Translations under genes and position numbers: made by a program
Shown here: positions 43,824-53,654 of the stretch, one piece after another
Position numbering within the stretch: the first letter of the stretch is position 1
How the letters are laid out: the number at the start of each line of letters is the position of its first letter
From: UBA6623 sp965226435
Lineage (GTDB): Bacteria; Acidobacteriota; Terriglobia; Bryobacterales; UBA6623
Direction of reading: 5' to 3'
Length of the DNA: 64,000 nucleotides
Assembly (NCBI GenBank): GCA_965226435.1
Contig: CBDDCY010000011.1
Coordinates: 682,001 to 746,000 of the forward strand
Notes under the pieces: generated by a model
The model's input: the letters and a program-made list of their open reading frames with translations, nothing else
What the model was told of the DNA's origin: nothing
Database searches by the model: none

Positions 43824-43954
43824 CTAGTGGGGCCACCGGCCGCGCCGGCTCGTTCAGGGGAGAAACTTGCTTGAAGGGTTCGCGGGGACCGCGCCGCACG
43901 GCGGCGCGGCTCGGGTGATAGAAGATCTGAGTGAGATTCGAAGTTTCGGGTCAG
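43824..43954 (+). repeat. R1 repeat, copy 3 (short form)
   Basis: 131 bases, CTAGTGGGGCCACCGGC to GAAGTTTCGGGTCAG, with the CCGCGCCG/CGGCGCGG hairpin and the short-form segment GGTGATAGAAGATCTGAGTG. It fills the gap between two converging genes: a TAG immediately precedes it and the opposite stop is 22 bases beyond. Confidence 0.85.
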
Positions 43955-43975
43955 CCGGCCCTCTTTACGGGGGAG

Positions 43976-46417
43976 CTATCGCGCGGCGCTTGCCACGGTG
44001 GTCTTGGCGCCTTCGACGTTAAGCTTCGCCTCGATCGGTTTCATTTTTAGCGGCACGTGCTTTTTCTCCGAGTCCGGCAAGGTCGAAGACGCCGTGATCT
44101 GAATGTCATAGCGGCCGAGCGCGACTTTGTCTCCGGCGGTGCAGCTCAACTCGAACTCCGCGGCGGTCGTAATTTCGGCTTCCTCGCAGGAAACGTCCGC
44201 GGGAAGGCCGTCGAGCTTCACGCCAATAGGGGAGTCGAAACCGGGCTCGCGGGTCACCGAACCGGCCAGGGTGACGGTCTCACCGGGGCGCAGCGTAAGT
44301 TCCGTCGGCAGATCGACGCCGTACCCGAGCACCATTTCGAAAGTCACCATCGGCGCGTAGACGATACGGTCTTGGCCGTCGACTTTGATCTTGCCGCTGA
44401 GCAGCAAGTCGAAACGCATCGGCAAGTCGGCGAACTCGGTGCCGAAACCGGCGCTCTCGGAAGTCACGAGGGTCATCTTGCCCTCCTTGGCGTATTTCTT
44501 GCGCTCGCCGCGCTTGACGAAGGTCGCGATGCCGAGCCGGACATCGACATCCTCGGGCGGCCGGATGCCGGGTTGACGGGCGTGGAAGCTCCATGACAAC
44601 TCGTGGTTTTGGCCCATGATCAGGCGCACCCGGCGGGGTGTGAGAACTTCGAGCACGGCGGGCTCTTCGGGAGCAACGGTTGCCGCGAGCGCGGTGTTCA
44701 TCAAGGGGGCTTCGATGTCATCGGGGGTCAACGGGACGGCTCCGGCATCGGCCGCCACGCTGACGACCGCGGGACTGAGGGCGTGACGGCGGAAGGTATT
44801 GCCTTGGGACTTTGCCACGCCCCAGACATCCAGATCAAGCATGCGCGCGGGCGCGCCCGGTTTGGGCGTCAACGTGACAAGCGCGCGGCGGAATCGAAGG
44901 CCTCCCTCGGCGCCGGCCGGCGTGGGAGCGATATGTCCGCCACCCATCTCGATGTCGTCGGGGAGGTTGGGGATTTCAATCTTGATCGCGCCCTGATAGC
45001 CGCGGCGAGTGGCGAGCACCGAGAAGATGGCGGTTCCGCGTTCGGGGATGTTGAGGTAAGGGGTCGTGACGCTGAGTTGGAAATCGCCCGGTTCGCGCTT
45101 GGCCAGCAGGCGATAGGCGAACTCGCGTCCGCCGCGGCCGAGCAGGTCTTCGACGGTGACGTCGAGTTTGCGGGCGCCGTCGGGGATGGTGAGGACCAAG
45201 AAGGGGTCCTCGCCCGGCTCCATGCTCGAAACCACGGCGTAGATATTGTCTTTCGGAGGAATGTCGCCCGCCGAAGCCAGCTTCACGCCTGCCTCGTTAT
45301 GGAGCGTAAGCAGGGCATAGAGTGATGAGGTGCCGAGCGAGGCGGCGCCCATCTCGAAGCGCCAAACTTCGCCGGGCTCGACGGCGAGGGAATAGCGATC
45401 GACTTCGCCTGTCTCGCTGATGCGTCCGTTGACCACCACGCCGGGCTGGAGAGTACGATTCTTGGCCTTGCGAGGCTCGAAGGTTTCGGCATCGGGACCG
45501 ACGGCGAAGTTGAGCGGCAGCGCGCCGGGCTTGCCGGGAATGGAGATTCGGATGGAGCGGGCTTGTTCGTCGACGGCGGAGAGATCGGGACGTATTTCGG
45601 TCGTCTTGGCCAGGTTCCCGCCGAACAGCTCGGCTTTCACTTTGCCTCCGCGCCGCCAGCCGAGCGGGAAAACACCGTCGGCATAGCTGAAATCGCCGAT
45701 CTTGAGGCGGTAGCAGTTTTGGCGCAAGGCGCTGAATTTGGCTTCGTGCACTTCGACGAAGTAGGGGCCGGCCTTTTCGAAGACGACCTCGGCGCGCGGG
45801 TCCACTCCCAGGCCCGGGGCGTCTTCATTGCGTGCCAAGACGTTTCCGTCGGCATCGAGCACGCGCAGAACCGCGTCGATCGCCGAACCGGCGCGGCGGG
45901 CTTCCACCTCGAAGACGAGTCGCTTCCCGGCTTCGGCTTCGAAACGATAGAAGTCGCGGTCAGCGGGTCCGAGGTTGCCGTTGACGATGACGGGAGTGGT
46001 GACCTTTTCGGCCGTCGCGACGGAATCATTGAGCGGCTCGTCGATCTCGGCCTCGGTCTCGGCTTCGACTGTTTCGGGGAAAGAGCCGAGCGTGAACAGC
46101 AGTACATTCGAAAGGCCTTCACGGGTGCGGATGCGGATTGGGTAGGTGTCGATCGCCGCGTCGGCGGAGATTTCGAGCAAGAACGGGAGTTCGCGGCCGG
46201 CTCGCCCTTCGCGCTTGGGCGGCGTCAATGCCGTGACGCCGGCGGGCAGCGAGGTTAGTATTTCCGCGTCGGAGGTGAGGCCGGTACCGACGAGGGTCAG
46301 CTTAACGGCCTTGCCGCGTTGGGCGCCGCGCGGCTCAAGCTTCTCAAGCATGGGCGCGGCGGCGAAGACATGGGCGACCATCAAGGGCGCCAGCCACCAA
46401 GCGATGGAACGTTTCAT
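43976..46417 (-). CDS. large secreted protein with IPT/TIG and pre-peptidase C-terminal domains
   Basis: 813 residues with a signal peptide (MKRSIAWWLAPLMVAHVFAA). An IPT/TIG-like domain (PMLEKLEPRGAQRGKAVKLTLVGTGL) is followed by a PPC-like beta-sandwich (PADRDFYRFEAEAGKRLVFEVEAR...GPYFVEVHEAKF), then further beta-rich modules and a C-terminal Ig-like stretch. Similar proteins accompany DUF1549/DUF1501 gene sets in Planctomycetes; here those sets are 10 kb or more away. Probably extracellular binding; no catalytic residues seen. Confidence 0.75.
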   Translation of the reverse strand: MKRSIAWWLAPLMVAHVFAAAPMLEKLEPRGAQRGKAVKLTLVGTGLTSDAEILTSLPAGVTALTPPKREGRAGRELPFLLEISADAAIDTYPIRIRTREGLSNVLLFTLGSFPETVEAETEAEIDEPLNDSVATAEKVTTPVIVNGNLGPADRDFYRFEAEAGKRLVFEVEARRAGSAIDAVLRVLDADGNVLARNEDAPGLGVDPRAEVVFEKAGPYFVEVHEAKFSALRQNCYRLKIGDFSYADGVFPLGWRRGGKVKAELFGGNLAKTTEIRPDLSAVDEQARSIRISIPGKPGALPLNFAVGPDAETFEPRKAKNRTLQPGVVVNGRISETGEVDRYSLAVEPGEVWRFEMGAASLGTSSLYALLTLHNEAGVKLASAGDIPPKDNIYAVVSSMEPGEDPFLVLTIPDGARKLDVTVEDLLGRGGREFAYRLLAKREPGDFQLSVTTPYLNIPERGTAIFSVLATRRGYQGAIKIEIPNLPDDIEMGGGHIAPTPAGAEGGLRFRRALVTLTPKPGAPARMLDLDVWGVAKSQGNTFRRHALSPAVVSVAADAGAVPLTPDDIEAPLMNTALAATVAPEEPAVLEVLTPRRVRLIMGQNHELSWSFHARQPGIRPPEDVDVRLGIATFVKRGERKKYAKEGKMTLVTSESAGFGTEFADLPMRFDLLLSGKIKVDGQDRIVYAPMVTFEMVLGYGVDLPTELTLRPGETVTLAGSVTREPGFDSPIGVKLDGLPADVSCEEAEITTAAEFELSCTAGDKVALGRYDIQITASSTLPDSEKKHVPLKMKPIEAKLNVEGAKTTVASAAR

Positions 46418-46749
46418 GGGAGCCTCCGGGGCGGCCTGGATCGCGGCCGAAGCGGCCGGCCGGCGATGATCGAATAACCCCCGGGGCCGCCGTTACTTCG
46501 CTGATGATAGCAAAATAGTTGTGCCGGCCCTCGACGATCCGGCTCCAGAGCCGGCAACAAGCTGAGAGCTTGTCGAACTGGGGGCCGGCCTGCATTTCTC
46601 ACCAACTGACGGCCGAAGCACATGATAGGCCTGTCGGGCTCGCATACCTCGCGGGGAGGACAGTCGTTGCCTGTCCCGACTCTTCGCCCATCCAATGCTT
46701 CGCAACGGTAAAGGAAGTTTTCCCGCGCATCAATCACGACGCTCGCTGA
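46418..46749. other. intergenic region with an R4-like remnant
   Basis: 332 bases without a gene between two genes of the same strand. It contains CCGGCTCCAGAGCCGG and GCTGAGAGCTTG hairpin-like strings and a degraded R4 copy from about 46588. Confidence 0.5.
46588..46645 (-). repeat. R4 repeat, degraded copy
   Basis: GCATTTCTCACCAACTGACGG, then CGAAGCACATGATAGGCC, clearly related to the full R4 copy at 28932 but with several substitutions and no CTAG ends. Read on the plus strand it matches the minus-strand reading of that copy. Confidence 0.7.
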
Positions 46750-48822
46750 TCACACCTTGAATTGGTCCACGACTTCCTGGAGCTGAGCGGCGACCTGGGA
46801 GAGGGCCTGCGCGGCATCGAGCGTCTCTTTGGCGCCCTGCGCGGTATTCTGAGCGGAGGAGGCGACCACCGAGATATTGGAGCTGATCTCGGTCGTGCTT
46901 CGCGAAGCGTCTCCGACGTTGCGGCTGATCTCTGTTGTGGTCGCTGTCTGCTCCTCGACCGCCGAGGCAATCGTGGTCGCGATCTCATTGATCTGGTTGA
47001 TGACGTCGGTGACGTCGGTGACTTGGCTGATGCCGCCGACCGCTCCTTCGGTATCGACCTGGATCGCTTCGATCTTGTGGCCGATGTCTTCGGTGGCCTG
47101 CGAGGTCTGCTTGGCCAGCTCCTTGACTTCATTGGCGACCACCGCGAAGCCCTTGCCCGCTTCGCCGGCCCGCGCCGCTTCGATCGTTGCGTTGAGGGCG
47201 AGAAGGTTCGTTTGCTCGGCAATGGAGGTGATCACGTTGATCACCTTCCCCACCTCAGCGCTGGAATCGCCCAGCCGTTTGATCTTTTCGTTCGCGGACT
47301 CCACCGTCCCCACGGCATCGCTCGTCACGCGGGTCGCCGCCGTGGTGTTGTTGGAGATTTCCCGAATCGAATCCGACAGTTGTGCCGTGCCGCCGGCGAC
47401 CATCTCGACGTTTTTGCTGACCAGATTGCCGGCCTCCGAGACGGCCTCGGACTGCGTCGAGGTGCGGCCGGCATTCTCGACCATCCGCGAACTCACCGCG
47501 CCTAACTGGTTCGATGCCGCCGTCAGAGACTCGGCGCTATCGGTGATCCGCAGCATCGAGGACCGCAGTTGCTCCAAGAAGGCTTTCAGCCCCTGGGCCA
47601 TTCGGCCCGGGGCGTCGTCTCCCTCGATGTGCACTTCGGCCGTGAGGTCGCCGGACGCCGCTGCCGTCACGGTTTCCAGAATGCTGTCCACTTTCTCGCG
47701 TAGCTCCTGTTGCTGCCGGCGTTCCTGCTCGTTGCGCGTGCGCTCGCGTTCGGCGGACTCCTTCTCGCGCTGTTCGGTCGCCAATCTCTCCGTGATCGTC
47801 TCAAACGTCACCATCGGGCCCAAATAGCGGCCCTCCTTATCCGTGGTCGCGGTGACCACGAAGCCCAGATCCTCCGGGCCGATTTGGATTTCCCCGCGGT
47901 AGGGCAGGTTCCGGGGATCGGAAAGGATCCGGCGCGCCTCGACCGCGTTCCGGAAAAGATCGTCCACCGACTTCCCGATCATCTTGTCGGCCGAGCACGG
48001 CAGGTGCCGCTCGATTCCCTTGAAGATTTGTTTCGCGGCCGGGTTCAGGGCCTGAACGCTCAGATCCTCCCCGCCCAGGATCATCGCAACCGCCGTGTTT
48101 TCCACCATCGAATACACGCGGGCGATTTCCACCCGCGCATCTTGCAGCGTCGTGACCGTCTTGTTGAGCGCCGCGCCCATCTGCCCGATCTCGTCCCGGG
48201 AGTCGACTTCGAGCCTCTGGGTCAGGTCGCCGTCGGCGACACCTTCCAACACCTTTACGGTTTGCTCCAGCGGCCTTTGCACGACGCTCCGCAGGTAGTA
48301 CCCGATAACCGTGACGAAGACTCCGATCATCACCACCGCGAGGAGAAGAGTGGCGTTTCGAGCCGTGCTGACGGCCTCATCCATGAGCTCCAGGGACGTT
48401 CCGATAACGATCTTCCCGATCTCCGTTCCGTCCGACTCGACGGTCGTCGAATCGAAAATCTCGCCTTCGTGATCTTCATCGGACTCCAGGTCCGTGTTCC
48501 GCACATCCGGTCGTCCCTCTTCGCGGTAAACGAAGACTTCCTTTCCTTCGCTGTCTTGCACTTGGATATACGTAAACAGTTTTTGATCGCTGAACGCGCT
48601 CATGGCGGAAGCCACTTCATCTTTGTCTTCAAGTTGCAGCCCGGCAACGACCGCCTCCGCCGCGACATGGCTCACCATCTCCAAAAACGGTGATACGCTG
48701 TTGGTAACCCCGCTCTCGGTCAAGCTCGTGGTCACGGCCAAGACTCCGGCCATGAGAATCACCACGGTGATGACTGAAAACAGCAGCACCTTCGACTTGA
48801 TCGTTAAGTCCTGGAATCTCAT
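46750..48822 (-). CDS. methyl-accepting chemotaxis protein, copy 1
   Basis: 690 residues from the ATG at 48822. TM1 at about 11-31, a short periplasmic sensor, TM2 at about 157-178, HAMP, a PAS-like domain (about 240-350), a second HAMP-like helical part (GDLTAEVHIEGDD) and the signalling domain with AEQTNLLALNATIEAARAGEAGKGFAVVANEV. The first 365 or so residues and the signalling core are nearly identical to copy 2; the segment between them is unrelated. No CheA-binding neighbours are in the window. The C-terminus lacks the CheR-docking pentapeptide. Confidence 0.93.
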   Translation of the reverse strand: MRFQDLTIKSKVLLFSVITVVILMAGVLAVTTSLTESGVTNSVSPFLEMVSHVAAEAVVAGLQLEDKDEVASAMSAFSDQKLFTYIQVQDSEGKEVFVYREEGRPDVRNTDLESDEDHEGEIFDSTTVESDGTEIGKIVIGTSLELMDEAVSTARNATLLLAVVMIGVFVTVIGYYLRSVVQRPLEQTVKVLEGVADGDLTQRLEVDSRDEIGQMGAALNKTVTTLQDARVEIARVYSMVENTAVAMILGGEDLSVQALNPAAKQIFKGIERHLPCSADKMIGKSVDDLFRNAVEARRILSDPRNLPYRGEIQIGPEDLGFVVTATTDKEGRYLGPMVTFETITERLATEQREKESAERERTRNEQERRQQQELREKVDSILETVTAAASGDLTAEVHIEGDDAPGRMAQGLKAFLEQLRSSMLRITDSAESLTAASNQLGAVSSRMVENAGRTSTQSEAVSEAGNLVSKNVEMVAGGTAQLSDSIREISNNTTAATRVTSDAVGTVESANEKIKRLGDSSAEVGKVINVITSIAEQTNLLALNATIEAARAGEAGKGFAVVANEVKELAKQTSQATEDIGHKIEAIQVDTEGAVGGISQVTDVTDVINQINEIATTIASAVEEQTATTTEISRNVGDASRSTTEISSNISVVASSAQNTAQGAKETLDAAQALSQVAAQLQEVVDQFKV

Positions 48823-49186
48823 CCTCCACCCCTCCCTTTGCACGGCGGCCACGTGGTCGCGCGACCCGCGCCTCCAGCCCGCTCTTCTCATCGCCTGACG
48901 GGCAAAGCACACGATAGGCCCGCCGTTACTTCGTGCCGCCCAGGTCGAAATCCCCGATGCCGTGAAAAGGCTCCAGCCGCGCCTCGGTCCGGTCTAACTC
49001 CCACCGCCGGCGAGCAGCCGGCCGGCATAGAGGCTGCATATATCCGCATTGCGGCGCCCTCGGTCGACAAGCCTCTAGGTCATGAGAATTTGAAGGGCTT
49101 CTCCTTATCGTGCCCCCGGACCGGCTGATTCAGTCGTTTGCGACGAACACGGAACTCTTCCCACGTATGACTCACAACGCTCGCAA
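48823..49186. other. intergenic region holding a remnant of the 175-residue protein gene
   Basis: After the shared 5' leader (about 48823-48875) comes an R4 element and then GCCGCCCAGGTCGAAATCCCCG near 48940, identical to 22 bases inside the intact gene at 51106-51633. The rest, to 49186, shows no gene. Confidence 0.6.
48876..48930 (-). repeat. R4 repeat at the chemoreceptor duplication edge
   Basis: CCAGCCCGCTCTTCTCATCGCCTGACGGGCAAAGCACACGATAGGCCCGCC on the plus strand reads as the complement of the copy at 28932. It begins where copy 2 has CTCTAGCGC, i.e. at the stop codon of the 175-residue gene. Confidence 0.8.
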
Positions 49187-51052
49187 TCACACCTTGAATT
49201 GGGCCACGACTTGCTGGAGCTGAGCGGCGACGTGGGAGAGGGCCTGCGCGGCTTCGAGCGTCTCATTAGCGCCCTGCGCGGTATTCTGAGCGGCGCCGGC
49301 GACCTTGGAGATATTGGAGCTGATCTCCGTGGTGCTTGAGGAAGCGTCGCCGACGTTGCGGCTGATCTCCGATGTCGTCACCGTTTGCTCCTCGACCGCC
49401 GAGGCGATCGTGGTCGCGATCTCATTGATTCGGTTGATAACCTCGGTGACTTGGTTGATGGCGTCGACGGCTCCTAGGCTGTCGGCCTGGATAGCTTCGA
49501 TCTTATGACCGATGTCTTCGGTGGCCTGCGAGGTCTGCTTGGCCAGCTCCTTGACTTCATTGGCGACCACCGCGAAGCCCTTGCCCGCTTCGCCGGCCCG
49601 CGCCGCTTCGATCGTTGCGTTGAGGGCGAGAAGGTTCGTTTGCTCGGCAATGGAGGTGATCACGTTGATCACCTTGCCCACCTCGGCGCTGGAATCGCCC
49701 AGCCGTTTGATCTTTTCGTTGGCGGACTCCACCGTCCCCACGGCATCGCTCGTCACGCGGGTCGCCGCCGTGGTGTTGTTGGAGATTTCCCGAATCGATA
49801 AGGACATCTGGTCGGCGCTTGCCGTAACGGATCCTACGCTCGAGCTGACTTGTTCGCTGGCGGTGGAGACCAAGCCGGCTTGGGCCGAGGTTTCCTCGGC
49901 GTTGTCGGCGAGCTGCCGGCTGACCGTGTTGAGCATCTCGGAGGAACTGCCCAACGCCGTCGCATTTTCGGTCAAGGTCTTTACCGAGGACCGTAGTTGC
50001 CTTTTCTCCGTCATCCGTTCCGTGATCGTCTCAAACGTCACGATCGGGCCCAAATAGCGGCCCTCCTTATCCGTGGTCGCGGTGACCACGAAGCCCAGAT
50101 CCTCCGGGCCGATTTGGATTTCCCCGCGGTAGGGCAGGTTCCGGGGATCGGAAAGGATCCGGCGCGCCTCGACTGCGTTCCGGAAAAGATCGTCCACCGA
50201 CTTCCCGATCATCTTGTCGGCCGAGCACGGCAGGTGTCGCTCGATTCCCTTGAAGATTTGTTTCGCGGCCGGGTTCAGGGCCTGAACGCTCAGATCCTCC
50301 CCGCCCAGGATCATCGCAACCGCCGTGTTTTCCACCATGGAATACACGCGGGCGATTTCCACCCGCGCATCTTGCAGCGTCGTGACCGTCTTGTTGAGCG
50401 CCGCGCCCATCTGCCCGATCTCGTCCCGGGAGTCGACTTCGAGCCTTTGGGTCAGGTCGCCGCCGGCGACACCTTCCAACACCTTTACGGTTTGCTCCAG
50501 CGGCCTTTGCACGACGCTCCGCAAATAGTACCCGATAACCGTGACGAAGACTCCGATCATCGCCACCGCGAGGAGAAGAGTGGCGTTTCGAGCCGTGCTG
50601 ACGGCCTCATCCATGAGCTCCAGAGACGTTCCGACAACGATCTTCCCGATCTCCGTTCCGTCCGACTCAACGGTCGTCGAATCGAAAATCTCGCCTTCGT
50701 GATCTTCATCGGACTCCAGGTCCGTGTTCCGCAAATCCGGTCGTCCCTCTTCGCGGTAAACGAAGACTTCCTTTCCTTCGCTGTCTTGCACTTGGATATA
50801 CGTAAACAGTTTTTGATCGCTGAACGCGCTCATGGCGGAAGCCACTTCATCTTTGTCTTCAAGCTGCAGCCCGGCAACGACCGCCTCGGCCGCGACATGG
50901 CTCGCCATCTCCAAAAACGGTGATACGCTGTTGGTAACCCCGCTCTCGGTCAAGCTCGTGGTCACGGCCAAGACTCCGGCCATGAGAATCACCACGGTGA
51001 TGACTGAAAACAGCAGCACCTTCGACTTGATCGTTAAGTCCTGGAATCTCAT
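49187..51052 (-). CDS. methyl-accepting chemotaxis protein, copy 2
   Basis: 621 residues. Same TM, HAMP and PAS-like regions as copy 1 with a handful of substitutions, e.g. TM2 reads LLAVAMIGVFVTVIGYYLRS. After ITERM it switches to a different helical segment (KRQLRSSVKTLTENATALG...ASADQMSL) and rejoins copy 1 at SIREISNNTTAATRVTSDAVG. Same sensor with a differently spaced cytoplasmic stalk suggests duplication followed by replacement of the middle or by gene conversion of the ends. Confidence 0.93.
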   Translation of the reverse strand: MRFQDLTIKSKVLLFSVITVVILMAGVLAVTTSLTESGVTNSVSPFLEMASHVAAEAVVAGLQLEDKDEVASAMSAFSDQKLFTYIQVQDSEGKEVFVYREEGRPDLRNTDLESDEDHEGEIFDSTTVESDGTEIGKIVVGTSLELMDEAVSTARNATLLLAVAMIGVFVTVIGYYLRSVVQRPLEQTVKVLEGVAGGDLTQRLEVDSRDEIGQMGAALNKTVTTLQDARVEIARVYSMVENTAVAMILGGEDLSVQALNPAAKQIFKGIERHLPCSADKMIGKSVDDLFRNAVEARRILSDPRNLPYRGEIQIGPEDLGFVVTATTDKEGRYLGPIVTFETITERMTEKRQLRSSVKTLTENATALGSSSEMLNTVSRQLADNAEETSAQAGLVSTASEQVSSSVGSVTASADQMSLSIREISNNTTAATRVTSDAVGTVESANEKIKRLGDSSAEVGKVINVITSIAEQTNLLALNATIEAARAGEAGKGFAVVANEVKELAKQTSQATEDIGHKIEAIQADSLGAVDAINQVTEVINRINEIATTIASAVEEQTVTTSEISRNVGDASSSTTEISSNISKVAGAAQNTAQGANETLEAAQALSHVAAQLQQVVAQFKV

Positions 51053-51105
51053 CTCTCCACCCTTCCCCTTGGCACGGCGGCCACGCGGTCGCGCGACCCG
51101 CGCCT

Positions 51106-51633
51106 CTAGCGCTTTCTTGTGATCTCGGCCACAAGCTTGTCGGCAATACTACTGCACGGAATGCCTTCACACTTGATGGTCGTTTCGTGTCCGCCGTTGA
51201 GAGACGCAGCCGAGAGCGAAAATTGCGCGGGGTCGGAAACACTCACCGCCTTGCGGCCGCCCAGGTCGAAATCCCCGTCCGCCAGCCGAAATACCGCGCC
51301 TCTCGCCGCGGTTTCTCCGCGTCCGTTGACGATGATGACCGCCATCGGAAAATCGATCTTGCCGGCAGCCTTCAGCGCACCTTCCCCGATAATGAGGACC
51401 GCATCCGTTGCGGCAATCTTCTTTAAGTAGGCTTCTTTTCGCACCGCCGACATATTCATCAGCGCGGCGGCGAACAAGGCTTCCAGTTTGTCCACCTTGA
51501 GCGCCTTCTTGTAGGCCATGGAATCCTTCAAGACGGACTTCGTATACAACAACTGCACGGCCTGTCCGCGAAGTCCGTCGACTGATCCTAGGAACAGCAC
51601 TAAACCCAAGGCAAAAATCATCCTATCCCTCAT
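51106..51633 (-). CDS. small secreted protein of the chemoreceptor-porin cluster
   Basis: 175 residues with a signal peptide (ending SVDGLRGQ). DAVLIIGEGALKAAGKIDFPMAVIIVNGRG recalls one lobe of small periplasmic binding proteins, but I cannot assign a family. It lies between the porin and receptor copy 2, same strand, 53 bases from the receptor start. A ligand-presenting partner of the receptors is possible, on position only. Its stop is the CTAG that is an R4 site in the duplicated locus. Confidence 0.65.
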   Translation of the reverse strand: MRDRMIFALGLVLFLGSVDGLRGQAVQLLYTKSVLKDSMAYKKALKVDKLEALFAAALMNMSAVRKEAYLKKIAATDAVLIIGEGALKAAGKIDFPMAVIIVNGRGETAARGAVFRLADGDFDLGGRKAVSVSDPAQFSLSAASLNGGHETTIKCEGIPCSSIADKLVAEITRKR

Positions 51634-51860
51634 GAATAGCTCCTTCTTAAGTTGGGCCCGTCCCGCGGCCTCTATGATCCCCGAGACCTCAGGCGGCCAC
51701 CTCGGCTCGGGTCAATCAAACGAACCGGAAAGTTGCCGAGGTGAGTTCACTGTCGTCGTCCCAGGCCGCGAATCGTCGGCTGTGCCGTATGCGAATGACC
51801 TGCTTCCCGGCACGCCGCCAAGCCAACCACGAATCGCGGCCCCGCTTACACAAATCCTCC

Positions 51861-53072
51861 TCAGAATTCCACGACCAGGGCCGCCCAGAGTTTGTTGTTT
51901 CCAAACGGTATGCCGGATCGTTCCTGGACGAAGTCATATTCGAACTTCAGCAGGTAGTTCGGCTCCGGCGAATAGATCAGCCCCACGGCGGTGGTGAGCC
52001 GGTCCTTATTGGACGGGACGTCCGTGTCCAGATCGATCCAGTCCACTTGGACAACCGGTTCGATGTAGCTTGTGTCATTCGGCAGGATGATCCTTCTCGA
52101 CACCTGGGTGTACCAGCCGAACGCATCCGCGGAAACACCTCTCTCGAGATCGACCAGATTGTCGTCTCCGCTTCGCTTCATAAACTCGGTTTGCAGGCGC
52201 CAACCGCTCTTATGCAGGTATCTGACATCGAAGCCCGTGTGAATCAGTGACAACTGTCCCAGCGGATCGTATTTTTGCGTACCGAAAGAAGCCCCGAAAT
52301 TCAAGATGCCCCCGGCATGGTTGGTTTGATACCCGACCCGGGAATGAATGGCCTTGTTGGCGTTGTTGTCTTCAGTGTGGTCCTGGAGAGTGTTGACGGC
52401 ATCGAAAAACGAATCGCCCGGCTTCAGCGAACCCGACAGGCCGTTGCCCACGGCGATGTCATAGTGGATACCGTTGTCTAACTGGCCGAAAAGATTGACG
52501 CCGACGACCGACCAGTTCTCAAACATGATGTCGTGAGTTAAACCGACCTGACGGATCATGCGGTTCTTGTTGCCCCTCAGGTTGTAGGATCTGGAAATCC
52601 CCATGGGCGTGAAGAATAGACCGGCCCGGAAATTGACGAACTTGTTGATCTTGTAATCGGCATAAGCCTGGATCGGCAGGATAAGCTTTTCGGGCGTATG
52701 CTCGAACTCGAACTCGGCGGTCAGAGTGACTCTCTCGGACAAATAGGATTTCGCCGAGAGGTAGAACTCGTGATTGTCAAAGTTGCTGTGAGTACCCTGC
52801 GCGTCGTCGAACTCAAAGTTGAGATATCCGTGCCAGGTCAGGAACGAGCTTTCAGCGCCGTACCCCACATCTTTGTCGGAGAGATGATGCATGCTCTCGT
52901 CATAGGCCATATCCTCCGGAATCTCTTCGTCGACCTCTTGGGCGGCGAGCGGCGGCGCGGCGAGCGTGCAAGCCAAGACCACGGTCCAAGCGCTGCCCAC
53001 TAACGCGTTCACAAGTGATCGCCACTTTGTGACGGCCACAAAGCGGCTGGTTGAATGGGTTATCATGTTCAT
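51861..53072 (-). CDS. outer-membrane porin (beta-barrel)
   Basis: 403 residues. Signal peptide after an extended basic N-terminus, ending PPLAAQE. The mature chain alternates amphipathic strands with turns (FRAGLFFTPMGISRSYNLRGNK, FGASFGTQKYDPLGQLSLIHTGFDVRYL) and ends in VVEF with a terminal phenylalanine, the barrel-assembly signal. It resembles phosphate-selective O/P-type porins. It leads the minus-strand set porin - small protein - receptors. Confidence 0.8.
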   Translation of the reverse strand: MNMITHSTSRFVAVTKWRSLVNALVGSAWTVVLACTLAAPPLAAQEVDEEIPEDMAYDESMHHLSDKDVGYGAESSFLTWHGYLNFEFDDAQGTHSNFDNHEFYLSAKSYLSERVTLTAEFEFEHTPEKLILPIQAYADYKINKFVNFRAGLFFTPMGISRSYNLRGNKNRMIRQVGLTHDIMFENWSVVGVNLFGQLDNGIHYDIAVGNGLSGSLKPGDSFFDAVNTLQDHTEDNNANKAIHSRVGYQTNHAGGILNFGASFGTQKYDPLGQLSLIHTGFDVRYLHKSGWRLQTEFMKRSGDDNLVDLERGVSADAFGWYTQVSRRIILPNDTSYIEPVVQVDWIDLDTDVPSNKDRLTTAVGLIYSPEPNYLLKFEYDFVQERSGIPFGNNKLWAALVVEF

Positions 53073-53345
53073 TATTTCCCCCTTTTGGCTCTGTCAGCGG
53101 TCTCCGAAAAATTTTGTCAAACGAGACGGGTCATTTCGTTTGGCGCCGGAGGCGGTCAAACGGGTCTCTGTCATTCAGTCACGAATAAGTGATCGGCAGG
53201 TTGGCGAGGAAAGTGAGGATGCCGTGCGAGAGAGATGCAATTAGTGCGCGGGCGAGTTAAAGCCGAGGCGGCTTGGGAGATGTAAGTAATAGATCCTCAC
53301 CGGGTGAGGGATATAGGACCGCGGCTGGTGTCGGGAAGGAAACTG

Positions 53346-53654
53346 TCAGCGAACGATGAAGCGAATCTTCTGAATGAAAAAGCTGGCGGGCTTTTGGTGA
53401 GGAATCTTTACACGAAGCATGTTATATTTTCCACCCGTCTCTTGAATAATCTCGGCGTCGTAGAAACGGTTTGGCTCCAGTCGGACCTGCTCGCCTTTCC
53501 TAGCAACCCTGGCGTCGATCAAAGTGAAGTGCATCGGCAGCAGTAGTTCGACTTCGCCCTTCTTCGAATCGACGCGGGCAACCTTGAGATGCAATCCAAA
53601 CAGGCCCGGAGCCGACAAGAAAGTCAGAATGGTCAGATGAGCCAGGGCCTTCAT
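53346..53654 (-). CDS. small secreted protein of unknown function
   Basis: 102 residues from the ATG at 53654 (an upstream ATG at 53762 adds an Arg-rich stretch that would precede the signal peptide). Signal peptide MKALAHLTILTFLSAPGLFG, then a basic beta-rich domain (VARVDSKKGEVELLLPMHFTLIDARVARKGEQVRLEPN...). I do not recognise it. It faces the same way as the porin. Confidence 0.55.
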   Translation of the reverse strand: MKALAHLTILTFLSAPGLFGLHLKVARVDSKKGEVELLLPMHFTLIDARVARKGEQVRLEPNRFYDAEIIQETGGKYNMLRVKIPHQKPASFFIQKIRFIVR

